Shown: positions 47,512-59,747 of the stretch, piece by piece | How positions within the stretch are numbered: position 1 is the stretch's first letter | How the letters are laid out: each line of letters opens with the position of its first letter | Source of the DNA: Budorcas taxicolor | Taxonomy: Eukaryota > Chordata > Mammalia > Artiodactyla > Bovidae | DNA length: 64,000 bases | Direction of reading: 5' to 3' | Assembly: GCF_023091745.1 (NCBI RefSeq) | Contig: NW_026291756.1 | Location: 124,001-188,000 of the forward strand | The notes under the pieces: model-generated | What the model saw: the letters and a program-made list of their open reading frames with translations, nothing else | Databases searched by the model: none | What the model was told of the DNA's origin: nothing | Program-made: the position numbers and the translations under genes

Positions 47512-48328
47512 TTGGTGCAAATCAAGAAGTTCCCCGACCTAGCCGTCTCCACTCGAGAGGAATCACGAGGGTCCCGCCCACCTCCAGAGGAGCCCCGTTT
47601 CCGCCTCGTAGCTCGAGATGAGGGATCCTTTCCCTGCTTCGTCAGGAAAGAGTTCCCGGCCTTCCCGTCGCATCTCAAGAGGAGGCCCTCTCAACAGGAA
47701 CGGCTAGAGGAACTCCAGGGTCGTGCCACCATTCCAAGAGTCCCCCAGATGTCTCAGTCCATTCCAGAGGAACCTCTTTTTCCCTTCACCGGCTCGTCTT
47801 TCACGCCGAGGATCGACTCACACCAAGGTGGCACGTGGCACAGCCCTGTGGGAAAGCCTCGTGGGAAAGCCTCGAGGGACAGCCTCGAGGGAAAGCCACA
47901 GATCCCTTGATCCACGTGACAGGAAGCGTGACAGTACTGCTGCAGCTCGGGAGGAAAGCGCACGTGCATGCCCCCACTCGAGACGCGGCCTGACTCCCCT
48001 GGGGAGACTCAGAAGCACCCCAAGATCCATGGCAACACTGGAGAGGAATCCTCAGGTTCCGGCCCCGACTCAACACAAGGACTGAGGCCCCGGCATGGAC
48101 GGGAGAGGAATCCCGAGGGGTCCCCTAGCAACTCGCATGGGGACTGGCCTTTCCTGAGGCCACCAGAGCGGGTCCCTGAGGTCCCCGTCGTAACTCGAGA
48201 AGACCTGCCACAATTCGAGAAAATCCAGGAGGTTCTCCCCTCCAGGCGAGATGAGGCCCATTTCCGCTGAGGCGTCTCGAGGCTGATCACACCTCACCTC
48301 TGGAACTTCGAAAGGGTCCTTCACACCC
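47512..48328 (+). repeat. Monomer M59, type E / early W, 817 bp
   Basis: Head like M51 (cccacctcc, ggccttcccg, ggctagag, extra T). The 3' half has gacgcggcc and gaggggtcccc, the W marks of M68 and M75. It joins the middle and right domains. Private cttcgtcagg, gacagtactg, cgactcaacac. Confidence 0.9.
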
Positions 48329-49144
48329 TTGGTGCAAATCAAGAAGTTCCCCGACCTAGGCGTCTACACTCGAGAGGAATCACGAGGGTCCCGCCCACAT
48401 CCAGAGGAGCCCCGTTTCCGCCTCGTAGCTCGAGATGAGGGATCCTTTCCCTGCTTCGTCGGGAAAGAGTTCCCGGCGTTCCCGTCGCATCTCAAGAGGA
48501 GGCCCTCTCAACAGGAACGGCGAGAGGAACTCCAGGGTCGTGCCACCATTCCCAGAGTCCCCCAGATGTCTCAGTCCATTCCAGAGGAACCTCTTTTCCC
48601 TTCACCGGCTCGTCTTTCACGCCGAGGATCGACTCACACCAAGGTGGCACGTGGCACAGCCCTGTGGGAAAGCCTCGTGGGAAAGCCTCGAGGGACAGCC
48701 TCGAGGGAAAGTCACAGATCCTTTGATCCTCGTGACAGTAAGCGTGACACTCCTGCTGCAGCTCGGGAGGAAAGCGCACGTGCATGCCCCCACTCGAGAC
48801 GAGGCCTGACTCCCCTGGGGAGACTCAGAAGCACCTCAAGATCCATGGCAACACTGGAGAGGAATCCTCAGATTCCGGCCCCGACTCCACACAAGGACTG
48901 AGGCCCCGGCATGGACGGGAGAGGAATCTCGAGAGGTCCCCTAGCAACTCGTATGGGGACTGGCCTTTCCTGAGGCCACCAGAGCGGGTCCCTGAGGTCC
49001 CCGTCGTAACTCGAGAAGACCTGCCGCAACTGGAGAAAATCCAGGATGTTCTCCCCTCCAGGCGAGATGAGGCCCATTTCCGCTGAGGCGTCTCCAGGCT
49101 GATCACACCTCACCTCTGGAACTTCGAAAGGGTCCTTCACACCC
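48329..49144 (+). repeat. Monomer M60, Z-like, 816 bp
   Basis: acctaggcg (also M76) with private gtctacactcg. Z marks: gatcctttgatcc, cactcctgc, gaatctcgag, aactggag. Further private changes: gacagtaagc, cacctcaag, cagattccgg, ctcgtatgg, ccaggatg, gtctccagg. Confidence 0.9.
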
Positions 49145-49960
49145 TTGGTGCAAATCAAGAAGTTCCCCGACATACCCGTCTCCACTCGAGAGGAATCACG
49201 AGGGTCCCGCCCACATCCAGAGGAGCCCCGTTTCCGCCTCGTAGCTCGAGATGAGGGATCCTTTCCCTGCTTCGTCGGGAAAGAGTTCCCGGCGTTCCCG
49301 TCGCATCTCAAGAGGAGGCCCTCTCAACAGGAACGGCGAGAGGAACTCCAGGGTCGTGCCACCATTCCAAGAGTCCCCCAGATGTCTCAGTCCATTCCAG
49401 AGGATCCTCTTTTCCCTTCACCGGCTCGTCTTTCACGCCGAGGATCGACTCACACCAAGGTGGCACGTGGCACAGCCCTGTGGGAAAGCCTCGTGGGAAA
49501 GCCTCGAGGGACAGCCTCGAGGGAAAGCCACAGATCCCTTGATCCTCCTGACAGGAAGCGTGACACTACTGCTGCAGCTCGGGAGGAAAGCGCACGTGCA
49601 TCCCCCCACTCGAGACGAGGCCTGACTCCCCTGGGGACACTCAGAAGCACCCCAAGATCCATGGCAACACTGGAGAGGAATCCTCAGGTTCCGGCCCCGA
49701 ATCCACACAAGGACTGAGGCCCCGGCATGGAAGGGAGAGGAATCCCGAGAGGTCCCCTAGCAACTCGCATGGGGACTGGCCTTTCCTGATGCCACCAGAG
49801 CGGGTCCCTGAGGTCCCCGTCGTAACTCGAGAAGACCTGCCGCAACTCGAGAAAATCCAGGAGGTTCTCCCCTCCAGGCGAGATGAGGCCCATTTCCGCT
49901 GAGGCGTCTCGAGGCTGATCACACCTCACCTCTGGAACTTCGAAAGGGTCCTTCACACCC
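49145..49960 (+). repeat. Monomer M61, Y-like, 816 bp
   Basis: acatacccg. Y marks ggacactcag, ccgaatccac, catggaaggg. Also gatcctcctgac, an X mark. Private gaggatcctc (extra GGATCC) and gcatcccccc. ctgatgccacc as in M64. Confidence 0.9.
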
Positions 49961-50775
49961 TTGGTGCAAATCAAGAAGTTCCCCGACCTAGCCGTCTCCA
50001 CTCGAGAGGAATCACGAGGGTCCCGCCCACATCCAGAGGAGCCCCGTTTCCGCCTCGTAGCTCGAGATGAGGGATCCTTTCCCTGCTTCGTCGGGAAAGA
50101 GTTCCCGGCGTTCCCGTCGCATCTCAAGAGGAGGCCCTCTCAACAGGAACGGCGAGAGGAACTCCAGGGTCGTGCCACCATTCCAAGAGTCCCCCAGATG
50201 TCTCAGTCCATTCCAGAGGAACCTCTTTTCCCTTCACCGGCTCGTCTTTCACGCCGAGGATCGACTCACACCAAGGTGGCAGGTGGCACAGCCCTGTGGG
50301 AAAGCCTCGTGGGAAAGCCTCGAGGGACAGCCTCGAGGGAAAGCCACAGATCCCTTGATCCTCGTGACAGGAAGCGTGACACTACTGCTGCAGCTTGGGA
50401 GGAAAGCGCACGTGCATGCCCCCACTCGAGACGAGGCCTGAATCCCCTGGGGAGACTCAGAAGCACCCCAAGATCCATGGCAACACTGGAGAGGAATCCT
50501 CAGGTTCCGGCCCCGACTCCACACAAGGACTGAGGCCCCGGCATGGACGGGAGAGGAATCCCGAGAGGTCCCCTAGCAACTCCAAGGGGACTAGCCTTTC
50601 CTGAGGCCACCAGAGCGGGTCCCTGAGGTCCCCGTCGTAACTCGAGAAGACCTGCCGCAACTCGAGAAAATCCAGGAGGTTCTCCCCTCCAGGCGAGATG
50701 AGGCCCATTTCCGCTGAGGCGTCTCGAGGCTGATCACACCTCACCTCTGGAACTTCGAAAGGGTCCTTCACACCC
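49961..50775 (+). repeat. Monomer M62, 815 bp
   Basis: ggcaggtggc (first CACGTG lost), gatcctcgtgac, gcagcttggg, ctgaatcc and a one-base loss in caactccaaggggactagc. I find no difference from M65, 2,446 bases on. Confidence 0.9.
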
Positions 50776-51590
50776 TTGGTGCAAATCAAGAAGTTCCCCG
50801 ACCTAGCCGTCTCCACTCGAGAGGAATCACGAGGGTCCCGCCCACATCCAGAGGAGCCCCGTTTCTGCCTCGTAGCTCGAGATGAGGGATCCTTTCCCTG
50901 CTTCGTCGGGAAAGAGTTCCCGGCGTTCCCGTCGCATCTCAAGAGGAGGCCCTCTCAACAGGAACGGCGAGAGGAACTCCAGGGTCGTGCCACCATTCCA
51001 GGAGTCCCCCAGATGTCTCAGTCCATTCCAGAGGAACCTCTTTTCCCTTCACCGGCTCGTCTTTCATGCCGAGGATCGACTCACACCAAGGTGGCACGTG
51101 GCACAGCCCTGTGGGAAAGCCTCGTGGGAAAGCCTCGAGGAACAGCCTCGAGGGAAAGCCACAGATCCTTTGATCCACGTGACAGGAAGCGTGACACTGC
51201 TGCTGCAGCTCGGGAGGAAAGCGCACGTGCATGCCCCCACTCGAGACGAGGCCTGACTCCCCTGGGGAGACTCAGAAGCACCCCAAGATCCATGGCAACA
51301 CTGGAGAGGAATCCTCAGGTTCCGGCCCCGACTCCACACAAGGACTGAGGCCCCGGCATGGACGGGAGAGGAATCTCGAGAGGTCCCCTAGCAACTCCAT
51401 GGGGACTAGCCTTTCCTGAGGCCACCAGAGCGGGTCCCTGAGGTCCCCGTCGTAACTCGAGAAGACCTGCCGCAACTGGAGAAAATCCAGGAGGTTCTCC
51501 CCTCCAGGCGAGATGAGGCCCATTTCCGCTGAGGCGTCTCGAGTCTGATCGCACCTCAACTCTGGAACTTCGAAAGGGTCCTTCACACCC
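50776..51590 (+). repeat. Monomer M63, Z-like, 815 bp
   Basis: One-base loss in aactccatggggactagc, a different route to 815 bp from M62. Z marks gatcctttgatcc, gaatctcgag and aactggag. ccaggagtcc; private gtttctgcc, tttcatgcc, gaggaacagcc and ctgatcgcacc. Confidence 0.9.
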
Positions 51591-52406
51591 TTGGTGCAAA
51601 TCAAGAAGTTCCCCGACATACCCGTCTCCACTCGAGAGGAATCACGAGGGTCCCGCCCATATCCAGAGGAGCCCCGTTTCAGCCTCGTAGCTCGAGATGA
51701 GGGATCCTTTCCCTGCTTCGTCGGGAAAGAGTTCCCGGCGTTCCCGTCGCATCTCAAGAGGAGGCCCTCTCAACAGGAACGGCGAGAGGAACTCCAGGGT
51801 CGTGCCACCATTCCAGGAGTCCCCCAGATGTCTCAGTCCATTCCAGAGGAACCTCTTTTCCCTTCACCGGCTCGTCTTTCACGCCGAGGATCGACTCACA
51901 CCAAGGTGGCACGTGGCACAGCCCTGTGGGAAAGCCTCGTGGGAAAGCCTCGAGGGACAGCCTCGAGGGAAAGCCACAGATCCCTTGATCCACGTGACAG
52001 GAAGCGTGACACTACTGCTGCAGCTCGGGAGGAAAGCGCACGTGCATGCCCCCACTCGAGACGAGGCCTGACTCCCCTGGGGACACTCAGAAGCACCCCA
52101 AGATCCATGGCAACACTGGAGAGGAATCCTCAGGTTCCGGCCCCGAATCCACACAAGGACTGAGGCCCCGGCATGGAAGGGAGAGGAATCCCGAGAGGTC
52201 CCCTAGCAACTCGCATGGGGACTGGCCTTTCCTGATGCCACCAGAGCAGGTCCCTGAGGTCCCCGTCGTAACTCGAGAAGACCTGCCGCAACTCGAGAAA
52301 ATCCAGGAGGTTCTCCCCTCCAGGCGAGATGAGGCCCATTTCCGCTGAGGCGTCTCGAGGCTGATCACACCTCACCTCTGGAACTTCGAAAGGGTCCTTC
52401 ACACCC
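51591..52406 (+). repeat. Monomer M64, Y-like, 816 bp
   Basis: cccatatcc and ccaggagtcc, both shared with M66. Y marks ggacactcag, ccgaatccac, catggaaggg. Private gtttcagcc and gagcaggtc. Confidence 0.9.
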
Positions 52407-53221
52407 TTGGTGCAAATCAAGAAGTTCCCCGACCTAGCCGTCTCCACTCGAGAGGAATCACGAGGGTCCCGCCCACATCCAGAGGAGCCCCGTTTCCGCC
52501 TCGTAGCTCGAGATGAGGGATCCTTTCCCTGCTTCGTCGGGAAAGAGTTCCCGGCGTTCCCGTCGCATCTCAAGAGGAGGCCCTCTCAACAGGAACGGCG
52601 AGAGGAACTCCAGGGTCGTGCCACCATTCCAAGAGTCCCCCAGATGTCTCAGTCCATTCCAGAGGAACCTCTTTTCCCTTCACCGGCTCGTCTTTCACGC
52701 CGAGGATCGACTCACACCAAGGTGGCAGGTGGCACAGCCCTGTGGGAAAGCCTCGTGGGAAAGCCTCGAGGGACAGCCTCGAGGGAAAGCCACAGATCCC
52801 TTGATCCTCGTGACAGGAAGCGTGACACTACTGCTGCAGCTTGGGAGGAAAGCGCACGTGCATGCCCCCACTCGAGACGAGGCCTGAATCCCCTGGGGAG
52901 ACTCAGAAGCACCCCAAGATCCATGGCAACACTGGAGAGGAATCCTCAGGTTCCGGCCCCGACTCCACACAAGGACTGAGGCCCCGGCATGGACGGGAGA
53001 GGAATCCCGAGAGGTCCCCTAGCAACTCCAAGGGGACTAGCCTTTCCTGAGGCCACCAGAGCGGGTCCCTGAGGTCCCCGTCGTAACTCGAGAAGACCTG
53101 CCGCAACTCGAGAAAATCCAGGAGGTTCTCCCCTCCAGGCGAGATGAGGCCCATTTCCGCTGAGGCGTCTCGAGGCTGATCACACCTCACCTCTGGAACT
53201 TCGAAAGGGTCCTTCACACCC
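52407..53221 (+). repeat. Monomer M65, copy of M62, 815 bp
   Basis: Shares every M62 mark (ggcaggtggc, gatcctcgtgac, gcagcttggg, ctgaatcc, caactccaagggg). Confidence 0.9.
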
Positions 53222-54037
53222 TTGGTGCAAATCAAGAAGTTCCCCGACATACCCGTCTCCACTCGAGAGGAATCACGAGGGTCCCGCCCATATCCAGAGG
53301 AGCCCCGTTTCCGCCTCGTAGCTCGAGATGAGGGATCCTTTCCCTGCTTCGTCGGGAAAGAGTTCCCGGCGTTCCCGTCGCATCTCAAGAGGAGGCCCTC
53401 TCAACAGGAACGGCGAGAGGAACTCCAGGGTCGTGCCACCATTCCAGGAGTCCCCCAGATGTCTCAGTCCATTCCAGAGGAACCTCTTTTCCCTTCACCG
53501 GCTCCTCTTTCACGCCGAGGATCGACTCACACCAAGGTGGCACGTGGCACAGCCCTGTGGGAAAGCCTCGTGGGAAAGCCTCGAGGGACAGCCTCGAGGG
53601 AAAGCCACAGATCCCTTGATCCACGTGACAGGAAGCGTGACACTACTGCTGCAGCTCGGGAGGAAAGCGCACGTGCATGCCCCCACTCGAGACGAGGCCT
53701 GACTCCCCTGGGGACACTCAGAAGCACCCCAAGATCCATGGCAACACTGGAGAGGAATCCTCAGGTTCCGGCCCCGAATCCACACAAGGACTGAGGCCCC
53801 GGCATGGAAGGGAGAGGAATCCCGAGAGGTCCCCTAGCAACTCGCATGGGGACTGGCCTTTCCTGAGGCCACCAGAGCGGGTCCCTGAGGTCCCCGTCGT
53901 AACTCGAGAAGACCTGCTGCAACTCGAGAAAATCCAGGAGGTTCTCCCCTCCAGGCGAGATGAGGCCCATTTCCGCTGAGGCGTCTCGAGGCTGATCACA
54001 CCTCACCTCTGGAACTTCGAAAGGGTCCTTCACACCC
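53222..54037 (+). repeat. Monomer M66, type Y, 816 bp
   Basis: cccatatcc, ccaggagtcc, ggctcctctttc, ggacactcag, ccgaatccac, catggaaggg, gctgcaactcg. The last five recur in M70, 3,264 bases on. Opens the regular higher-order section. Confidence 0.9.
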
Positions 54038-54853
54038 TTGGTGCAAATCAAGAAGTTCCCCGACCTAGCCGTCTCCACTCGAGAGGAATCACGAGGGTCC
54101 CGCCCACATCCAGAGGAGCCCCCGTTTCCGCCTCGTAGCTCGAGATGAGGGATCCTTTCCCTGCTTCGTCGGGAAAGAGTTCCCGGCGTTCCCGGCGCAT
54201 CTCAAGAGGAGGCCCTCTCAACAGGAACGGCGAGAGGAACTCCAGGGTCGTGCCACCATTCCAAGAGTCCCCCAGATGTCTCAGTCCATTCCAGAGGAAC
54301 CTCTTTTCCCTTCACCGGCTCGTCTTTCACGCCGAGGATCGACTCACACCAAGGTGGCACGTGGCACAGCCCTGTGGGAAAGCCTCGTGGGAAAGACTCG
54401 AGGGACAGCCTCGAGGGAAAGCCACAGATCCTTTGATCCACGTGACAGGAAGCGTGACACTCCTGCTGCAGCTCGGGAGGAAAGCGCACGTGCATACCCC
54501 CACTCGAGACGAGGCCTGACTCCCCTGGGGAGACTCAGAAGCACCCCAAGATCCATGGCAACACTGGAGAGGAATCCTCAGGTTCCGGCCCCGACTCCAC
54601 ACAAGGACTGAGGCCCCAGGATGGACGGGAGAGGAATCTCGAGAGGTCCACAGCAACTCGCATGGGGACTGGCCTTTCCTGAGGCCACCAGAGCGGGTCC
54701 CTGTGGTCCCCGTCGTAACTCGAGAAGACCTGCCGCAACTGGAGAAAATCCAGGAGGTTCTCCCCTCCAGGCGAGATGAGGCCCATTTCCACTGAGGCGT
54801 CTCGAGGCTGATCACACCTCACCTCTGGAACTTCGAAAGGGTCCTTCACACCC
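54038..54853 (+). repeat. Monomer M67, type Z, 816 bp
   Basis: cccggcgcatc, gaaagactcgag, gatcctttg, cactcctgc, gcataccccc, gaatctcgag, aactggag, ttccactgagg. One base gained (gagcccccg) and one lost (ggtccacagc) cancel out. Private cctgtggtcc and ccaggatgg. Confidence 0.9.
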
Positions 54854-55669
54854 TTGGTGCAAATCAAGAAGTTCCCCGACATACCCGTCTCCACTCGAGA
54901 GGAATCACGAGGGTCCCGCCCACATCCAGAGGAGCCCCGTTTCCGCCTCGTAGCTCGAGATGAGGGATCCTTTCCCTGCTTCGTCGGGAAAGAGTTCCCG
55001 GCGTTCCCGTCGCATCTCAAGAGGAGGCCCTCTCAACAGGAACGGCGAGAGGAACTCCAGGGTCGTGCCACCATTCCAAGAGTCCCCCAGATGTCTCAGT
55101 CCATTCCAGAGGAACCTCTTTTCCCTTCACCGGCTCGTCTTTCACGCCGAGGATCGACTCACACCAAGGTGGCAGGTGGCACAGCCCTGTGGGAAAGCCT
55201 CGTGGGAAAGCCTCGAGGGACAGCCTCGAGGGAAAGCCACAGATCCCTTGATCCACGTGACAGGAAGCGTGACACTACTGCTGCAGCTCGGGAGGAAAGC
55301 GCACGTGCATGCCCCCACTCGAGACGCGGCCTGACTCCCCTGGGGAGACTCAGAAGCACCCCAAGATCCATGGCAACACTGGAGAGGAATCCTCAGGTTC
55401 CGGCCCCGACTCCACACAAGGACTGAGGCCCCGGCATGGACGGGAGAGGAATCCCGAGGGGTCCCCTAGCAACTCGCATGGGGACTGGCCTTTCCTGAGG
55501 CCACCAGAGCGGGTCCCTGAGGTCCCCGTCGTAACTCGAGAAGACCTGCCGCAACTCGAGAAAATCCAGGAGGTTCTCCCCTCCAGGCGAGATGAGGCCC
55601 ATTTCCGCTGAGGCGTCTCGAGGCTGATCACACCTCACCTCTGGAACTTCGAAAGGGTCCTTCACACCC
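54854..55669 (+). repeat. Monomer M68, type W, 816 bp
   Basis: acatacccg head, gacgcggcc and gaggggtcccc as in M59 and M75. ggcaggtggc as in M62/M65. Confidence 0.9.
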
Positions 55670-56485
55670 TTGGTGCAAATCAAGAAGTTCCCCGACCTAG
55701 CCGTCTCCACTCGAGAGGAATCACGAGGGTCCCGCCCACATCCAGAGGAGCCCCGTTTCCGCCTCGTAGCTCGAGATGAGGGATCCTTTCCCTGCTTCGT
55801 CGGGAAAGAGTTCCCGGCGTTCCCGTCGCATCTCAAGAGGAGGCCCTCTCAACAGGAACGGCGAGAGGAACTCCAGGGTCGTGCCACCATTCCAGGAGTC
55901 CCCCAGATGTCTCAGTCCATTCCAGAGGAACCTCTTTTCCCTTCACCGGCTCGTCTTTCACGCCGAGGATCGACTCACACCAAGGTGGCACGTGGCACAG
56001 CCCTGTGGGAAAGCCTCGTGAGAAAGCCTCGAGGGACAGCCTCGAGGGAAAGCCACAGATCCCTTGATCCTCCTGACAGGAAGCGTGACACTACTGCTGC
56101 AGCTCGGGAGGAAAGCGCACGTGCATGCCCCCACTCGAGACGAGGCCTGACTCCCCTGGGGAGACTCAGAAGCACCCCAAGATCCATGGCAACACTGGAG
56201 AGGAATCCTCAGGTTCCGGCCCCGACTCCACACAAGGACTGAGGCCCCGGCATGGACGGGAGAGGAATCCCGAGAGGTCCCCTAGCAAATGGCATGGGGA
56301 CTGGCCTTTCCTGAGGCCACCAGAGCGGGTCTCTGAAGTCCCCGTCGTAACTCGAGAAGACCTGCCGCAACTCGACAAAATCCAGGAGGTTCTCCCCTCC
56401 AGGCGAGATGAGGCCCATTTCCGCTGAGGCGTCTCGAGGCTGATCACACCTCAACTCTGGAACTTCGAAAGGGTCCTTCACACCC
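55670..56485 (+). repeat. Monomer M69, type X, 816 bp
   Basis: ccaggagtcc, gtgagaaagcc, gatcctcctgac, gcaaatggc, gggtctctg, ctcgacaaaatcc, ctcaactctgg. Recurs as M72 after 2,446 bases and as M76. Private ctgaagtcc. Confidence 0.9.
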
Positions 56486-57301
56486 TTGGTGCAAATCAAG
56501 AAGTTCCCCGACCTAGCCGTCTCCACTCGAGAGGAATCACGAGGGTCCCGCCCACATCCAGAGGAGCCCCGTTTCCGCCTCGTAGCTCGAGATGAGGGAT
56601 CCTTTCCCTGCTTCGTCGGGAAAGAGTTCCCGGCGTTCCCGTCGCATCTCAAGAGCAGGCCCTCTCAATAGGAACGGCGAGAGGAACTCCAGGGTCGTGC
56701 CACCATTCCAAGAGTCCCCCAGATGTCTCAGTCCATTCCAGAGGAAACTCTTTTCCCTTCACCGGCTCCTCTTTCACGCCGAGGATCGACTCACACCAAG
56801 GTGGCACGTGGCACAGCCCTGTGGGAAAGCCTCGTGGGAAAGCCTCGAGGGACAGCCTCGAGGGAAAGCCACAGATCCCTTGATCCACGTGACAGGAAGC
56901 GTGACACTACTGCTGCAGCTCGGGAGGAAAGCGCACGTGCATGCCCCCACTCGAGACGAGGCCTGACTCCCCTGGGGACACTCAGAAGCACCCCAAGATC
57001 CATGGCAACACTGGAGAGGAATCCTCAGGTTCCGGCCCCGAATCCACACAAGGACTGAGGCCCCGGCATGGAAGGGAGAGGAATCCCGAGAGGTCCCCTA
57101 GCAACTCGCATGGGGACTGGCCTTTCCTGAGGCCACCAGAGCGGGTCCCTGAGGTCCCCGTCGTAACTCGAGAAGACCTGCTGCAACTCGAGAAAATCCA
57201 GGAGGTTTTCCCCTCCAGGCGAGATGAGGCCCATTTCCGCTGAGGCGTCTCGAGGCTGATCACACCTCACCTCTGGAACTTCGAAAGGGTCCTTCACACC
57301 C
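56486..57301 (+). repeat. Monomer M70, type Y, 816 bp
   Basis: Adds caagagcagg, ctcaataggaac and gaggaaactc to the Y marks; these recur in M73, and the last two also in M77. Private gttttcccc. Confidence 0.9.
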
Positions 57302-58115
57302 TTGGTGCAAATCAAGAAGTTCCCCGACCTAGCCGTCTCCACTCGAGAGGAATCACGAGGGTCCCGCCCACATCCAGAGGAGCCCCGTTTCCGCCTCGTA
57401 GCTCGAGATGAGGGATCCTTTCCCTGCTTCGTCGGGAAAGAGTTCCCGGCGTTCCCGGCGCATCTCAAGAGGAGGCCCTCTCAACAGGAACGGCGAGAGG
57501 AACTCCAGGGTCGTGCCACCATTCCAAGAGTCCCCAGATGTCTCAGTCCATTCCAGAGGAACCTCTTTTCCCTTCACCGGCTCGTCTTTCACGCCGAGGA
57601 TCGACTCACACCAAGGTGGCACGTGGCACAGCCCTGTGGGAAAGCCTCGTGGGAAAGACTCGAGGGACAGCCTCGAGGGAAAGCCACAGATCCTTTGATC
57701 CACGTGACAGGAAGCGTGACACTCCTGCTGCAGCTCGGGAGGAAAGCGCACGTGCATACCCCCACTCGAGACGAGGCCTGACTCCCCTGGGGAGACTCAG
57801 AAGCACCCCAAGATCCATGGCAACACTGGAGAGGAATCCTCAGGTTCCGGCCCCGACTCCACACAAGGACTGAGGCCCCAGCATGGACGGGAGAGGAATC
57901 TCGAGAGGTCCACAGCAACTCGCATGGGGACTGGCCTTTCCTGAGGCCACCAGAGCGGGTCCCTGAGGTCCCCGTCGTAACTCGAGAAGACCTGCCGCAA
58001 CTGGAGAAAATCCAGGAGGTTCTCCCCTCCAGGCGAGATGAGGCCCATTTCCACTGAGGCGTCTCGAGGCTGATCACACCTCACCTCTGGAACTTCGAAA
58101 GGGTCCTTCACACCC
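57302..58115 (+). repeat. Monomer M71, type Z, 814 bp
   Basis: Shortest unit: one C lost in gagtccccagatg and one base in ggtccacagc, the latter shared with M67. Otherwise M67 again. gccccagcatgg shared with M74. Followed directly by X, with W missing. Confidence 0.9.
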
Positions 58116-58931
58116 TTGGTGCAAATCAAGAAGTTCCCCGACATACCCGTCTCCACTCGAGAGGAATCACGAGGGTCCCGCCCACATCCAGAGGAGCCCC
58201 GTTTCCGCCTCGTAGCTCGAGATGAGGGATCCTTTCCCTGCTTCGTCGGGAAAGAGTTCCCGGCGTTCCCGTCGCATCTCAAGAGGAGGCCCTCTCAACA
58301 GGAATGGCGAGAGGAACTCCAGGGTCGTGCCACCATTCCAGGAGTCCCCCAGATGTCTCAGTCCATTCCAGAGGAACCTCTTTTCCCTTCACCGGCTCGT
58401 CTTTCACGCCGAGGATCGACTCACACCAAGGTGGCACGTGGCACAGCCCTGTGGGAAAGCCTCGTGAGAAAGCCTCGAGGGACAGCCTCGAGGGAAAGCC
58501 ACAGATCCCTTGATCCTCCTGACAGGAAGCGTGACACTCCTGCTGCAGCTCGGGAGGAAAGCGCACGTGCATGCCCCCACTCGAGACGAGGCCTGACTCC
58601 CCTGGGGAGACTCAGAAGCACCCCAAGATCCATGGCAACACTGGAGAGGAATCCTCAGGTTCCGGCCCCGACTCCACACAAGGACTGAGGCCCCGGCATG
58701 GACGGGAGAGGAATCCCGAGAGGTCCCCTAGCAAATGGCATGGGGACTGGCCTTTCCTGAGGCCACCAGAGCGGGTCTCTGAGGTCCCCGTCGTAACTCG
58801 AGAAGACCTGCCGCAACTCGACAAAATCCAGGAGGTTCTCCCCTCCAGGCGAGATGAGGCCCATTTCCGCTGAGGCGTCTCGAGGCTGATCACACCTCAC
58901 CTCTGGAACTTCGAAAGGGTCCTTCACACCC
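58116..58931 (+). repeat. Monomer M72, type X, 816 bp
   Basis: X marks as M69 (gtgagaaagcc, gatcctcctgac, gcaaatggc, gggtctctg, ctcgacaaaatcc) but with an acatacccg head, gaatggcgag and cactcctgc. The head may come from the missing W unit. Confidence 0.9.
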
Positions 58932-59747
58932 TTGGTGCAAATCAAGAAGTTCCCCGACCTAGCCGTCTCCACTCGAGAGGAATCACGAGGGTCCCGCCCA
59001 CATCCAGAGGAGCCCCGTTTCCGCCTCGTAGCTCGAGATGAGGGATCCTTTCCCTGCTTCGTCGGGAAAGAGTTCCCGGCGTTCCCGTCGCATCTCAAGA
59101 GCAGGCCCTCTCAATAGGAACGGCGAGAGGAACTCCAGGGTCGTGCCACCATTCCAAGAGTCCCCCAGATGTCTCAGTCCATTCCAGAGGAAACTCTTTT
59201 CCCTTCACCGGCTCCTCTTTCACGCCGAGGATCGACTCACACCAAGGTGGCACGTGGCACAGCCCTGTGGGAAAGCCTCGTGGGAAAGCCTCGAGGGACA
59301 GCCTCGAGGGAAAGCCACAGATCCCTTGATCCACGTGACAGGAAGCGTGACACTACTGCTGCAGCTCGGGAGGAAAGCGCACGTGCATTCCCCCACACGA
59401 GACGAGGCCTGACTCCCCTGGGGACACTCAGAAGCACCCCAAGATCCATGGCAACACTGGAGAGGAATCCTCAGGTTCCGGCCCCGACTCCACACAAGGA
59501 CTGAGGCCCCGGCATGGAAGGGAGAGGAATCCCGAGAGGTCCCCTAGCAACTCGCATGGGGACTGGCCTTTCCTGAGGCCACCAGAGCGGGTCCCTGAGG
59601 TCCCCGTCGTAACTCGAGAAGACCTGCCGCAACTCGAGAAAATCCAGGAGGTTCTCCCCTCCAGGCGAGATGAGGCCCATTTCCGCTGAGGCGTCTCGAG
59701 GCTGATCACACCTCACCTCTGGAACTTCGAAAGGCTCCTTCACACCC
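58932..59747 (+). repeat. Monomer M73, type Y, 816 bp
   Basis: caagagcagg, ctcaataggaac, gaggaaactc, ggctcctctttc, ggacactcag, catggaaggg, but ccgactccac. cacacgag appears without the rest of the K-tail. Private gcattccccc. Ends aaaggctcc. Confidence 0.9.
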
